A stretch of 64,000 nucleotides of DNA from Apus apus (GCF_020740795.1 NC_067296.1:3759001-3823000); one strand, 5' to 3'. Positions 24,674 through 37,227 are shown, numbered from the stretch's first letter. Numbers and translations are program-made. Notes: generated from the sequence alone by a model not told the origin.

Positions 24674-24703
24674 TTGCATCAATGCCTGTTGCATCAATGC
24701 CTG
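24674..24703. repeat. 15-bp tandem duplication
   Basis: The 15-base unit TTGCATCAATGCCTG occurs twice head to tail and is followed by TTGCT, the start of a partial third copy. It looks like a simple slippage duplication in otherwise unique DNA. Confidence 0.9.
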
Positions 24704-25202
24704 TTGCTCCATCTTCTTGTCCCGTATGAATGAGGCTTTGTACAACGATGTCCTAGAGATATATTATCTCACTGAATACAAGATGTCATTGTGTTTTTTG
24801 CCACTCTGCAGCTCCCTCACACCACATACTGCAGGTACCCACTGATGGCTTCAGCATCGGGGATGTGCTCTTAAGTTCTGGGGAGCTCCAGACATGCCTT
24901 CCCCTGTGTCTGTGATAGCGGTTGTGTTGCACCTGGGAGGTGAGAAGCGCATGAGGCATAATGAGGGTGTAGTGCATCCTGTTCTTTTGCCCTGTCACTC
25001 TGTCCTGCTTTCTTTTTGTGTGTGTCAGCAAAGGCAAGGCAGGATTTATAGCTCCTTTGCAGGGTTTCCAACACCTGCCCATGCAGGAGAGGCTTTGCCC
25101 CTGTGTGCAGTGCCACACACAACTGCCATTTAACAGCAACTGTCACATAGGCTCTAAGTGCTGAAAGGAAATGGAGACTATTTTTAATAAACTTGAGAAT
25201 AA

Positions 25203-25262
25203 AGTGTGTGAGAGAGAGAGAAAAGAAAGGAGAGGTGGGTGCGGGGGAGAAAGAGCAAGAGG
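25203..25262 (+). repeat. GA-rich purine segment
   Basis: A run of GAGAGA followed by AAAAGAAAGGAGAGG, GCGGGGGAG and AAAGAGCAAGAGG makes a largely purine plus strand of about 60 bases. It is low complexity and explains the open frames on both strands here. Confidence 0.7.
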
Positions 25263-26980
25263 AAGTGAATTCCCAGTGATCATTAGCTGGCGGACTCTCT
25301 TTGACATGCAGGTCTCTGCCAATGTGCTTGTTCCCAGTTTAGTGGTGGAGACAGCACACCTAATGGGATCTCGGGGGAGGCATCCACCGCCTCTGGGTAA
25401 CAGCCTGTGAGACAAAGCTGTCAGCTCCTTCTGATTTATTACTCTCTTGCAGCAGGGAGATAAAAGTTTGCGCTTCTTACAGAAAGCAGGCAACGGGACT
25501 TCTGGCAACACTACATCAAAAACCAAAAAAGGTACAAGTGACTGGAGCCAGGCAGGATGGGGAGGGAGGAAAATATACAAACTAAAAACAGCCTTGTGTG
25601 TTTGAGACCTGGAAAATGCCTGGTGCATCACTCCTTTACTGAGAAGTACTTCCTATAAATGTCCAGCTCCGTGACTTGAGAAATGACTGCCAAAACTGGC
25701 TCTTAAAGGGAGAATTCCAGTGGTAAATATTATGAAATACATTAAGATTTGCTTAGAAACAGATTTCTAGATGACAAGTTTAGAATTTTTTCCCCTGAAT
25801 ATACAACATGGCGAGGCAAGCGTTAAAATGAGACTTTGCAGACTTCACTTTTATGCTTTGCTTTGTACTCACTGTGCAGCCTCAGCCTCCTTAAGTCTCT
25901 CTTTGCTCCTCTGCTCCTCTCTGCAAAGCAGCTACCATGGCATGTCCAAGGCTGAGGAGGGTCTTGGAGAGATGTTCGTTACAGCCTGAGGGACAAATGA
26001 ACATGACAGTAACGGAGACAACAGAAGTAACTCAGGAAGTGTTACAGGCTTGTAAGTGTGGCTAACTGTAAGGTCACAGCTCCAAATACATTATAATCCC
26101 CAGAAGAAGCACCTTGCCTCTAATTTTGCTGGTACTCGTGGCTAGCAGGGATGAAAGGGCCAGAACCGAGGGTAACTTGAGGGCTTTAGTGTTGCTGTAG
26201 GGTCATTACTTGGACAGAGCTAGATTCTTCTCTGTAGAGCAAAGAGTACAGGAAATGAGCTGGTAGTTGCTAACTTCACAGGCCACACCAGAGATAACCC
26301 CAGAGATAAGAGGAGGGTGAGGCTGGAGATGGCATGGTCTCAAACTCCATGACTCAACCTGCATCCCTGAGACAGTCAAGTCTTGGAGTGGATACGACAA
26401 AAATCGAGGCGAGAAAGAGAAAACCAGAGGCCAAAGGAGAGGTGACATTTTTTTGTCCTCATTTCTCACCTTCTACAGCATGTCCTGGGGGAAAAGCAGA
26501 GGATGGGTATAGTCATCCGTGAGCGGCGAGAGCTGGGGGTGACCTCCCCTGGGGGAGTTACTGATGGAAAAATCTCTGGGCAGGTTCTTGGGTCAGCTCC
26601 CCAGAGTCAGTGTCTGGTGTCATTGCGTCATTGCTCAAGACTGCTGAGCCTTCCCTAACCTCTGGCTTCTGGGATTTATTTAGGGTTTTATTTTATTTTA
26701 GACTGGTGGCAAGAGGAGGCTGCCGTACAGATGACTCTAGAGTGGAATCAGTGTGCATAAACAAACAGGGAGATGGGAGACATTTTTCTCTTTAATGTCA
26801 TCTTGAGTCTTTCTGGAGCTGTCTATTTATTGCCAGTCTGTAGGCCCACAAGATGATGAGGCAGATAAAATGGGATGATAAACTTGCACTAGAAGAGAAA
26901 CTATCAACAGACCTGTTGATTTATCCCCTTCTCAACTCAGGTGGATTTAGGGGTGAGGGGAGGATAAATTTTCCCCTAAC

Positions 26981-27015
26981 TTCTTTTTTTTTTCTTTTTT
27001 TCTTTTTTTCTTTTT
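26981..27015 (+). repeat. T-rich pyrimidine tract
   Basis: Runs of T interrupted by single C fill about 35 bases and are followed by CTGCTTTTAG. This mimics a strong polypyrimidine tract and 3' splice site. No downstream open segment with family resemblance supports an exon, so it is listed only as a low-complexity tract. Confidence 0.8.
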
Positions 27016-28548
27016 CTGCTTTTAGATAGTTGTTAACCATCCATGGACCATGACTTTCATTTCCCATCAGCTCTGAATTACTCAGTCTGGGACAGAGCTG
27101 GAAGATTATTTCAAGACACAAAAAGAGGTGGGGAGAAACTTAAATTTTATTTAATTCTGACTGTGACTGGCTTGAATTCTACCTTTTATCAGGGATTGCA
27201 TCAAAGACAGGCTGATGAGGATGCTGTTGTGGGCAAGGGGAGACAACACGCTTGTCTAGATGGTTAAGTAATTGTGGACCAGACCAAAAAATTCAACAGA
27301 GGTACAAGTAGAACTAACTTCAGGATAAGGACTTTGGTATGTACAGCCATGCAGAAAGCAAATTAATGGTTCGCTGCTATTTGTGTGTAACTGTAAAGTA
27401 AACAGAGAACTTTTTAAACCATTTTTAACTAAGGTTTCGAGTACCATAAACCCTTAAACCAAGAGGGTTTAGGAACTATTTTGATTCTTCTCACATATTC
27501 ATGCTTTGTCTCTCCTTCACTTTGAAATGCTACTTAAGGACAGAAGCATAATCACCTGGGAGAAACTCATGGCTCCATGTCTACTGTGTCCCTTCTAATG
27601 GATTAAGACCTCTTTGAACCACAATAGTGATCTTCTAGGCTGGTTCTCACCCCTCACCATCCATCCCTCACCCCACTGTAACCACCATATTTTCAGGCAG
27701 GGATATCAGGCTCCACAGAAACACCAGTTTTCACTTTACTTCTCAACCGAGGTTTTTCTCCATGAAGAGACACAAAGTTCTCTGATAGTTTCTTATATTG
27801 CTGAGAGCCCTGCACAAAGAGGAATCCAGGGTAAACACTGAACAGGGGAACTGGCCCACATATGACAGCTGAGTAACGGAGAGATCTTCACCCATAGTGA
27901 GCATAAAATGCAACAAAACGACACATTAAAATAAATCAGGAACAGGAGGGAATGTGAGAGGATATTTACTTTATCCTCTTTCAGTGTTTTCTCTCCCCCC
28001 TTTAGGAGTAGATTTCCCCTTTCTGGATTTTTTTTAGTGTAAAAACCCACCAAATATTGAGTTTACAGCCTGAGAAGCTACTACACCAGCACAGCTGCCT
28101 GGTGGCTTGCTGTCCTGGCTGTGGTGTTGGGAGAGAGTCAATCCAGCCTTCAAGTAGCTGCTCTCAGCCAAAAATGTAGAGGGGCACTAGAAATTACTGT
28201 AGCTCATCGTGTTCGTTATAGTGACTGTGCACATTAGAAAGTGCCGTCAGTGTTTAGAGGCTCCTGGTTTGCTCAGTGAAATTGTGCTCGAGATTACTTC
28301 ACATACACCTATCCTGCTGATTATTTTCCTCTTCCCTTCCCCCAACTAGGATAGAAAAGATAAAATTCAGGTTAATTAAAAGATAATTGATGGCAAGATG
28401 ACAAAGCTAATGTAACAGCCCATGTTCCTAAGAGGCTCCTAAATGCCACCAATTAATTTTAAAAAAGACGGCATCACTGCCCTAACACCTAAAAATCGTT
28501 CTCGTTCATTGTGGAAAATGATTTTAAAAGTCAAGTTTGGTTGTTATC

Positions 28549-28554
28549 CAGGTG
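28549..28554. repeat. Left target-site duplication CAGGTG
   Basis: This six-base word stands directly before TGGGATGAAG, the proposed LTR start. It is repeated exactly at 29331-29336, just after the proposed LTR end. If the LTR is taken to start at 28553 with TGTGGG, the duplication is the four bases CAGG instead. Confidence 0.6.
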
Positions 28555-28742
28555 TGGGATGAAGCACTCAGGCCGGCAGCAGGTGAAGCCCTCATGCTGT
28601 GCCCTGGCAGCAAGTCTCCCCGAGCCCCTCGCATCTGCTGGGGATGCTGGGGGAAGCAACAGTGACTAAACGCCCCGGGCACGTCCCGGCAGTGCAGACC
28701 GACCCGGTTTAAGGAGACCAGGACAAAAACCCCCAGCACCCT

Positions 28743-28892
28743 CCCGCCCATCTCAGCGCCCAGCGGCGAAAATGGCGGCGGGACCCGCGCCTGAGGGGAG
28801 CAGAGGATGGGTCAGGTGACCCAAACGGGCCAATCACAGCGCGCCTGGCTATGCCCTCAGTATAAAAGGGCTCCTCGGAGCCCGCTGTTCCA
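28743..28892 (+). promoter_or_regulatory. Core promoter: GC-box, YY1-like, CCAAT and TATA elements
   Basis: In order: a reversed GC-box-like CCGCCCA (28744-28750), AAAATGGCGGC (28769-28779) matching the YY1 core, GTCAGGTGAC (28811-28820, a short palindromic word containing the E-box CAGGTG), CCAATCA (28830-28836) and TATAAAAG (28861-28868). The CCAAT-to-TATA spacing is about 30 bp. The TATA box predicts a start at roughly 28888-28895, where TTCCATGG occurs. This is the only place in the window where such elements sit together in correct order. It is probably the U3 promoter of the LTR. Whether it is active cannot be seen; retained CpG sites hint at either youth or lack of germline methylation. 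Confidence 0.7.
28868..28883. other. Perfect 7-bp-arm hairpin just after the TATA box
   Basis: GGGCTCC and GGAGCCC are exact reverse complements separated by TC. They lie between the TATA box and the expected start site, so the hairpin itself is probably not transcribed. It could be a factor site or a chance feature of GC-rich sequence. Confidence 0.75.
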
Positions 28893-29330
28893 TGGCGGCC
28901 TTGGCGCGGGTCTGTGTGTGGTTCTGTTCTTCTTGCTGCTCCTGCTTTTTTCCTGGAGAAGAGCGTTGTTCACCGGGACTCGTCGCCTTTTCCTGCCTCC
29001 CGGCTCAGCTGCTGCAAGGCTGTTGCAGTCTGACTGGCACCCTGGACTTGGCCACCCCACCTGGTGCTGGGTCCAGTTGGGGACTTCTCTGGTCTGAAAG
29101 TGGTTGCTGACTGAGGAGTGTGGGCTCCGTATTTATGTATTTGTAGCTCACCATCATCATCATTATTATGAATACTTAATTAAGCCTGTTCTAGTTTCAT
29201 GAGGTTTTGTTTTGTTTGTTTTTTTCCAATCTTAAAGGCTATCTCCTTTACTCCTCTTTTATCTTCCCTTGGAGGGTAGTGGGGAAATAATAGAGCATCT
29301 GTCACCTGGATATTGGGTGAAACTGTGACA

Positions 29331-29336
29331 CAGGTG
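29331..29336. repeat. Right target-site duplication CAGGTG
   Basis: Exact copy of the word at 28549-28554, placed directly after the terminal CA of the proposed LTR. It is followed by AAGCTGAATCCC, which does not resemble a retroviral primer-binding site and so supports a solo LTR rather than the left end of a provirus. Confidence 0.6.
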
Positions 29337-29456
29337 AAGCTGAATCCCTGTGAGGAGGAGAGATCTCCTAGTCCTTCCCTGGGACGGGGCTGAGCTGGGT
29401 GGGGACAGCTCGGGAGGCTGAGAACTGCAGGTCCTGCTGCTGCTGCCAGGAAGAGA

Positions 29457-29820
29457 ATTGTAGAATCATAAAGGTTGGAAGGGACCTTAAAGATCATCAA
29501 GTTCCAACCCCCCTGCCATGAGCAGGGAACCCTCCCGCTAGATCAGGTTGCACAAAACCTCATCCAACCTGGCCTTAAAAACTTCCAGGGATGGGGCATC
29601 AACAACCTCCCTGGGCAACCCATCCCAGTTCCTCACCGCCCTTAGAGTGAAGAATATTTTCCTAATATCTAATCTAGATCTCTCTCTCAGTTTAAAACCA
29701 TTACCCTTGTCCTATTACTGTCTTCTCTGATGAAAAGCCCCTCCCCAGCTTTCCTGTAGGCCCCCTTCAGGTACTGAAAGGCCACTATAAGGTCTCCCTG
29801 GAGCCTTCTCCAGGCTCTTC
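29457..29820 (-). mobile_element. CR1 LINE, 5'-truncated 3' tail
   Basis: The plus strand begins TTGTAGAATCATAAAGG, continues GTTGGAAGGGACCTTAAAG and then passes antisense through the 3' untranslated and ORF2-end region (CTTCCAGGGATGGGGCATC, CTCCCTGGGCAACCC), ending near GAGCCTTCTCCAGGCTC. It is a separate minus-strand insertion about 120 bp past the LTR. Similarity may reach somewhat beyond 29820 but is not clear. No coding capacity remains. Confidence 0.93.
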
Positions 29821-31238
29821 TTCATCCACAGGGAGGGAGTGGTGCTGCTGAGGAGATGCTCTCAGCCCCAGAATGGGTGCGTTCTCCTGAATCCCTTCCA
29901 GAACATGCCAGTGAAAAGCAGGACTCTTGTGGGGTCTGGCAGAGGTGCCATGGGCAGCAAGTCCAAGCCTTTCAGCTGCTGCCAGCAGTCCCCTCACCTG
30001 AGCCTGCAGCTGGCTTGGGCACAGATGGAAATGTCTCTAAGCACAGGACACTGCAGACAGAAGAGAAGGAGAACTGTCCTTCCTGTGCTCAGCTGAGATC
30101 GCAGTGCTGCTGGGGGGCTATCAGGGGAATTCTGCTCCAAAATGAGGCAAAAGCAAGTTTTGCTTTGGCCCTTGCTGTGGCTTGTGGAAATGACTGTGCA
30201 CTGCTTTGGGATTCAGCAGTGGTAATGCTGCATAAATGTCAAATAGTTGTATTTTTTATAAATCTTCTTCACACCCAGGTTTGAAAGTCACAACTATTCT
30301 CTGAGGGGCTTTGCTCACTGTCCTGCTGATGGGAAAATAACTGCTGGACTGGGACTTTGCCATGCCCGGGCAGCACCCATGGGACTGTCACATGCTGCTC
30401 TGATCTAATCCTCATGCAGTCTGACCCTTCCTTTCAAATGAAGCCTAATCCATCACGCCCTGATTGTGGAAGGCATTAGCTGTTGACAAATGTGGTGTTT
30501 CCAGTGGCAATAACAGCCTGATTGATGGCCAGGGTGCTGCGATGGTGGCTTTCCTGCTTAGGGAGCTGGTGGGGCAGGGACAGGCAGCAGAGCCTTTCCT
30601 AAGGTGAGGGTTAGCAACTCCTTGTGGAGGATGGTGGGGAATAAAAGGGTTTTTCTGGACCTTCCCTGCAGAGTCCAGCATTTTTGGCAGTCTGTGCCAA
30701 CGTCCAGTATTCCCAGAGCTGCAATGGCAAAGAGGAGGAGCAGCTGCCTTTCGCTGCCGAGATCCAAGCTCTGTTGCATTTAGCCTCTTAAGCAAAGATA
30801 AAGAACCTTTGCTATCAGCTTTTTTTATTACCTAAATTATGCAAGAAAAAAACATTCACTGACCTGTTCCGCTCTAAACTATAAGTGGTCCCGAAGACCT
30901 GAGGATGGACAACATTTTAGAGATACTAGGCAGAAGTACTGCATGCTCTGTTGAGTTTTTCATTAGGTTTATTCTCCTGTCTGTGTATTTTTCACACTCA
31001 CTGGATTATATGTTTGGATGCATTATAAGGAGAATAGCTACAATCATTCTTTTTTTTTCTTATTATTATTTCTTTAAGCTTCGTATAAAAATGTTACAGC
31101 ACATAAGCAAACTGTCAAAGTTGGAAGGTAACATCCTGGCTTTGGTCATGTGTTTTTATGTCTGTTGTGTTGCAAATGCAAAGTGAGCCTGGGCTGGAAT
31201 CGAAATTCTGCAGGGAGTTGTAGTTGACAGAAATAAAC

Positions 31239-31260
31239 CACGTGGTGAGGGGACCACGTG
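31239..31260. promoter_or_regulatory. Paired CACGTG E-boxes in an inverted repeat
   Basis: CACGTGGT and ACCACGTG are exact reverse complements separated by GAGGGG, so two palindromic E-boxes stand 16 bp apart start to start. CACGTG is the core for USF, MYC/MAX, TFE and CLOCK-type bHLH dimers. Whether it is used cannot be told from sequence. No promoter elements are seen close by. Confidence 0.5.
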
Positions 31261-34200
31261 AACTGAACATAAATGTGAATTAAACCCTGCAACAGTGAGG
31301 AAACCAGGGCTGTTGAAAAACTAGTACTAAATATGTAAATTTAAACTCTACAAGAATTGATTGGAAGCAGATTTAATTGCCTCAATAAAGGGGTAACATG
31401 AAAATTATGGGTGTCAGAAAAGATTAAGCGTACCTCAGAAATCAGAGTAGACTGTTAAATGTGTGATGGATGGATGGCAGAAGCCTGGCAGAAGGCTATT
31501 AGACTGATGCAATTACATAGAAAATGTGGATAAGTGGTTAAAAAGGTGAGTGGCAGGAGGGAGCTCTTGCTGGGTTGCAGCAGTGTCTTTACATCATGGT
31601 GTGACCTTGGTCTGAATCTTCTTTTGAGAGTGTCTGGTTGGACCACCTGGAGTCCTGGGAGCTGTGAAACCTTGTTCACATGGCTGGACAAGTCAACCTC
31701 CTCTTTGGGAAGTCTGCTGTGTTAATCTGGGTAGAGTTGGTGTGAATATGCCTCCCTGGTAGCTGGGACTCGTCAGGTGTCTCCACTCATGTAGACAACA
31801 CAGGTGGGACAGGAGATCATCTAATTTGAGACCTCTACGTCTGCACTAACCATTTTGGCTGCTTTTGCAGTCAATGGGGAAAAAAAACTCCCACCCATTT
31901 TCAGGCTGCAGTTCATCTCACTGGTGTTAGACTTAAACATTGAAAGAAGCTGAAGAACAGCCAAGGAATGATGCTTGGGTTTCCCCAGAATGCTCAGGAA
32001 TAACCCTAGGAAGGCATATGGTGGAGGTGCCAGTGTTGGCATGTATGGGGTGCCACACAGTGCTGTGAGAAGGTCAGCAGCTCGCCTTAATTTAACTATG
32101 GTGAGGTCAGAGCAGGAAATCCTGCTCTGTTCCTACTGTAGATGATGTCTGGCTGACTGAGAAACCTGTTCTGTGTGAGCACTGCATGTCAAAACTGCTA
32201 GAGAAACTTCTGCAGTGTTGCAAAAGAGGTTCCCTCACACTGGGGCTGCTGCTGTCCATCTGTGGGTGAAACCATGGCAGTGGGGGTGGCACTTAGTCAA
32301 TGAGAAGTGGCAGTGGCTCCCAGAGCTGATGAAGTGTCACCAGTGTGGCAGGCAGAGGCAGATAGATGAAATGTTTTGAAACAAAATGCAGTTGCCAAAT
32401 CCGTAGCAGTTTTTTTCTGATAAGGTTGTGGCCAGCAGCAGGAGCATCAGAAGGGACTTTTGCCACTCTTAGAAAAAGTTTCCGTGCCATCTCGCAGTTC
32501 CAGAAACTACTTTGGCCAGCACCAGTTTTCCAGGGAAAAGAAACCCCACTCCCCCAAAACAACAAAATGCATCTGTTAAAAATAGGTATTTCTGGGTATG
32601 TGTGGTTGGCTCTAGAAACAAACAGGAGCTTTCAGGGGGTTATTTTGTCCCACCGAGACATTGATACAGATCCGAAAGCAGAGGCAGGGAGCAAGGCACC
32701 ATTAGTGCTGAGCAGGTGTCTGCTACAGGCTGATGGTGCTTTTGGCTTCACCAGATTTTTGATGTGAGCATCTTGAGCTGTCTTGGTAGAAAGAAATACA
32801 AGTGCTTCTTTACCTGTTGTTCGGGGGAGCTGCAGGGCTTAATTACTCAGTGGCTTGGTAGCAGTTGTGTAGTGGCAAGATCCAGAAATGATACTTTGCA
32901 ATTGCAGAAGTTTATTCTGATTAGGGTAATTGTACAACTGCTCCCTGATACTTCCAAACCGAGGGCTCCCAGGGGAGACTGTGTTACAGGCTGCTGTTTC
33001 TCATAATCCAGACACAGAAGCTCTGTCTGTGCACAGCAGGTGGGTGAGTTATCCGAGATTGGATCTAGCTTAACCTCAGAAAAAGTGCAAATGTCCAGAG
33101 AGTGAAGAGTCTGCTCTGCAAGTGGGGTCAGATGAGGAGAAGTGTCAGCAAGTGAGCTAGACTGGAGGCAGGCAAACTACTTTAACCATAGGAACACCTC
33201 AAAAGCTGAAGCTTTCTTATTCTGCAGATGAGTTTGCTGTGGCTTTTCAGGCAGTCCCCAAGGGCTGAGCCTTCCATCTCCCTTTGAAGTGGTCATCCAT
33301 GAAGACATCTTCATGGCACCACAGGCTGCAATGTACTGCATGTTGACTACATCTTGTCCAGCAACTGTTCATCTGGAGGGTTGTCATCCAGTATCAGGCT
33401 ATAAGATTTGGGAAAACAAACAAACAAACAAAACAAACCTCAAACTTCTTATTTTAATCTCAGTCTCCTATAATTCCTGTCTGAAACTGCAGGAGCTGGC
33501 ATGTAACCACCAAGAGGTACATTTATATACTGGCTGTATAGCTCCCCAGTCATCCATCCTTTTCTTTTCTGCAGGTATCTCCTCCTCTTCCATTTTTGGG
33601 AAGTCTTTTTATCTCTGTGTGGGGAACTTTCTACATTGTTTTGCCATTCCTGACTCCAGTGTGGGCTGTCACCACTACACCAGAGTCCCTCTGCCTATGG
33701 ATTTCCTGTATTTTTCACCTGCTTTTTTAGAGCCCATCGAAAGCTGCCACAGGTAAAAGAACTGCAGGAGGCCATAATTTGGGAAGTGTTCAGAGCTGCT
33801 TGCAGCCTTTTTTGCCTGCTGCTGTGCCTGACAACGTGAACTGGGGGAATTATTCATTGGCAACAGAGCATTTCAGGAATATAGGTATTGATTGTTATGA
33901 ATGATTTATGCATTATTTATATTGCTGTAGCCTCTAACGACTCCTTGTGGATCGGGGCTTTACCGTGTTAAGCTTTGCACACAACTGCACTGGCACTGTG
34001 TGTAGTCAAGGGTAGTAAAACAGGTATGTGTGGTTCAGGAGAGGGAGCCCAAGGTAGGTGAAACAATCACATTTGGTGCAATCAGTGGCTGTCACCATGC
34101 AACCTGCCCTGCTGTTAGCAAGTATTTTGTAGGCAACTTGTCAGAGGTAAATTTTAATGAGATATTGGAAGAGAACAACACACTTTTGTATTCCTCCTAT

Positions 34201-37200
34201 GGGTAGCATGGTAATGTGCCAAAAAAAAAAACAAAATCAAAGAAACAGCTAGTTGGAAAATGTAACCAATGGGCAATAGAAGCTGGCATTATTGTAGGAG
34301 CAGAAGGTGGGCTTGATATTTTTTACCCTGTGTGGAACTAGGTTGCCTTTGTTGTGGTCGGGCTGCTCGTCTCTCACCATTGCCTGTTAAAAGTTTATCT
34401 GCACTCTCTCACAGACATTTTAGCCTAGAGGCTGGCTTGCAAAATCAGGCTTCTATATATTAGCAGATGGTTATTCAAGCCCTGGGAGAAGTCTCCTGCT
34501 CTTTTTGGTGCTGCTTCTGTCCCCTGAGAGCTCGCTGGGTCCCACGCTCAGTCCTGTCCTGGCTACTTGGGAATAAGTCAGCCAGGATTGAGCCTCATGT
34601 CTCTGGTGAGATTAATGAAGTGAACTTTGGAAGATGACAGACAGGTTCCTTACTCAGAGTACTGGAGTGAAAATTAACTCAGCTTTGTTGGATTGTTGTT
34701 AAAAAAAGCCCAGTGTCATCCTGAAAGATGAACGTATGCCCACAGGTATCACTGAGCTAAAGGGCATTGAGCCCAGGCCAGGCACTGAAGCAGACCCCAA
34801 AGAAATAAAAGATAAATGACACTATGAGTAAACTGCCAAATTTGATTGGAGTAATATGAAGGAGCAGCTTCTCTAGTGCCTCATTACCTCTGCCCAGGTG
34901 ACCAGCAGAGTTGTTTCACAGGTGTTCTTTCAGCAAGGCCAGATAATAAGTCGTGTTTTCAATTCATACCAAGCAGAATTTTGGATAATTTACAAAACCT
35001 CCCACACCTTCCTGAGTCTTCAGCATTTTCACTGTGTTCCATCTCTGGGAACACTCATACGACAATTATTCTTCACTATTGCCCCCAGCTTTTGCTATTT
35101 TCTTTCAGGCCAGGAGATACCCCTGCCCTGTCAAGGCCTTTAGTAAAGACATTTTTATTTATGTGGGTATTATGGTTCTGCCTCTCATCAGGAATTCATC
35201 TGGCTGGACATTAATGAAGGTATTAATTGTAGGGGTGTCCAGACACCCACTCCACAATGGGAAATTCAGAAATTCAGTGCAAGGAGATTTTACATCAGAT
35301 TCCACTGCTTCAAAATACTATTGATTTTAGTTTCTGAGGAGGATTGAACGCTCTGAATGTTTAACAATTTCACCTTTTCAGTTTTGTTCTGGTCGTTTCA
35401 GATGGGTTTTTAGTGACAAAACATCCTAATCCACTTTATCCTGAACAAAGCTTAAGCATGAGTTCAACATATGGAAGTTAATAAACTTCAACAAGGGAAA
35501 AAGGTGTCCAGTTTAAAAAAAAATAAAAAATAAAACACTCTGTTGAGTTATGAATTTCCACAGGCTGAATTCTTTCCAGAATTAGGGCTTATGTGCTGAA
35601 ACTCCCACCTACCATGTAGCTTAATACAACCATAAAGTCTCTGTCATTTTTTACCCCTTGAATTCATGGAGTTACAGTTCAGCTATAAGCTTTTATTGTG
35701 TGTTTTTCTTGGGTATATGGGCACTTGCTAAATTGTAGCTATTATTGAAAGTAATATAACATAACTGAAAAGGGATAATATGCCAGAACTGCATGTATTT
35801 AATGAATACCCAAAGGCCATGAAGGAATAATTTTGACCCAGCCATGCCCCTGAATATTGAGTTTTGCCTGAGAGTAAAGATAGATTTGAACCATAATTCT
35901 GTCGCATCTGTTCTGCTTTGGTTCAGCAGCAAGCAAAGAGGCTTTTTAAAAAAAAATAAAACAAAACCTGAGGTGGTTGAAAACAAAGCAAAGGGTGAGG
36001 ACAAGGAGGAGGCTGTATGAGGACAGCTCTCCATCTGCAGGTCCCGTGGCAGCTCTGCTGATGGCTTCTCAAGGGTGGGAAGGACATTCTGAAAGGAATC
36101 CTGTCAAAGCTGGGGACCAAAGATGGGTTTTTTGCTAGTTTAAATTGTTTTGGAAATCTTAACTGTGCTGATAGGCAGGAGATTGTGAGAATACCTCTCA
36201 GGAACCAAGGTGTGAACACTCAAAGATACTGTACTTGAGCAGGTGAAATCCTTTTGTCTGGGAAACAGAAAATAAATTGAGAGCTGCAAAGTAGTTAATT
36301 TATAGAAAGGTCCTAATGTGGAATTTATTTATAAAAAAGAGAACTCAGGAGTTACTCTAAAGAAAGGACAGTATGACAGGTCCCCAGGGCCTAAAGCCAA
36401 ATTCTAACTGTTGGAGACCAAGGTGGATCATGTGGGTCATTCTCTGGAGGAGAATTGTCATATTTAGTAAGTGAAGATACCTGATAAAAGAATCAGATTG
36501 GTATAGAAAAAGTCAGTTTTCATTGAAAAAAAAAATGAACCTCACTTCAGGATCAAACATTATATGGAGTCAGAGCATTCAGTGTCCATGCAGCATGGAC
36601 CAGTGCTGGTACAGCACCATAGCTTTGTGTCCAGCCCCACAGTCCTGCCTTCACAAGGTGAATTCCAGTGCAGTGCTCATGGCCACATGGGGATTTTTAG
36701 TATGCAGGAGAGGAGACATTGGTGCTCCTGGAAACAAAATGTAACATGTTATTCTTGTTGGTGAGAAAAATTAGGAGCTTGATTCAAGTGTCTCTTTTGG
36801 GACATTGTGATAGACATTCAGGATATGGCATTTTTAAACAAAAAAGTAAAGAAAAAAGGCGTAAAGGGGAAAAATCCTTTTCTGAACAGCTTTAGTGCCT
36901 GGCTGGCTCAAGCTCAGATAAATATTAGAAAGGCCCTGAGAGATTGCCACACAGTGTGTGAGCTGCACATCTGAGGGTACCATGAGGACTTGCAGATCAG
37001 GCCAGGTCAAACAGAGCAATCGGTTCTGCCTCAAACCCAGATGGGTTTGTAACCCAAATATCTCCCTGTGCATCAAATCCTCTTCCTGAGTTGGATGTTG
37101 CCATATGGGATCCCCAAAAGAATTGCAATGGCTTACCTGTAGGGCTCCTTTTGCTTCTTAAATATATATTTGTTCCGCAGTATCCCTTAAACTAGAGCAA

Positions 37201-37227
37201 AACCTCCTGCATTTGGCATTATAAGAC

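Larger units (their letters stand above)
23578..28548. other. Unique sequence without a supported gene
   Basis: No open frame longer than 162 codons is present (25143-25631 minus), and that one runs through a purine/pyrimidine-biased segment without a recognisable domain. Features are a T16 run (24073-24088), a small tandem duplication (24674-24703), a GA-rich segment (25203-25262) and a T-rich pyrimidine tract (26981-27015). Confidence 0.55.
28555..29330 (+). mobile_element. Probable solo LTR of an endogenous retrovirus
   Basis: A sharply bounded GC- and CpG-rich block of about 776 bp starts with TG and ends with CA (GAAACTGTGACA). It is flanked by CAGGTG on both sides. Inside, in LTR order, are a GC-rich U3 with YY1-like, CCAAT and TATA elements, a predicted start near 28890, and a long R-U5. 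The R-U5 has a TTATTATGAATACTTAATTAAG stretch resembling the AT-rich poly(A) region of avian ERV LTRs, then TCCCTTGGAGGGTAGTGGGG near the end, also typical of such LTRs. No primer-binding site, gag, pol or env follows, so it would be a solo LTR left by recombination. A 6-bp duplication fits ERVK-like integration. The alternative start TGTGGG at 28553 with a 4-bp duplication fits ERV1-like integration. A CpG-island promoter of a host noncoding gene is the main alternative. Confidence 0.65.

Noticed and set aside
26544..26557. Palindrome CTCCCC-TG-GGGGAG
   Set aside because: Short and of simple composition; likely chance.
28807..29097. 96-codon open frame inside the LTR
   Set aside because: It begins upstream of the predicted transcript start, overlaps antisense frames, and is explained by GC-rich composition.
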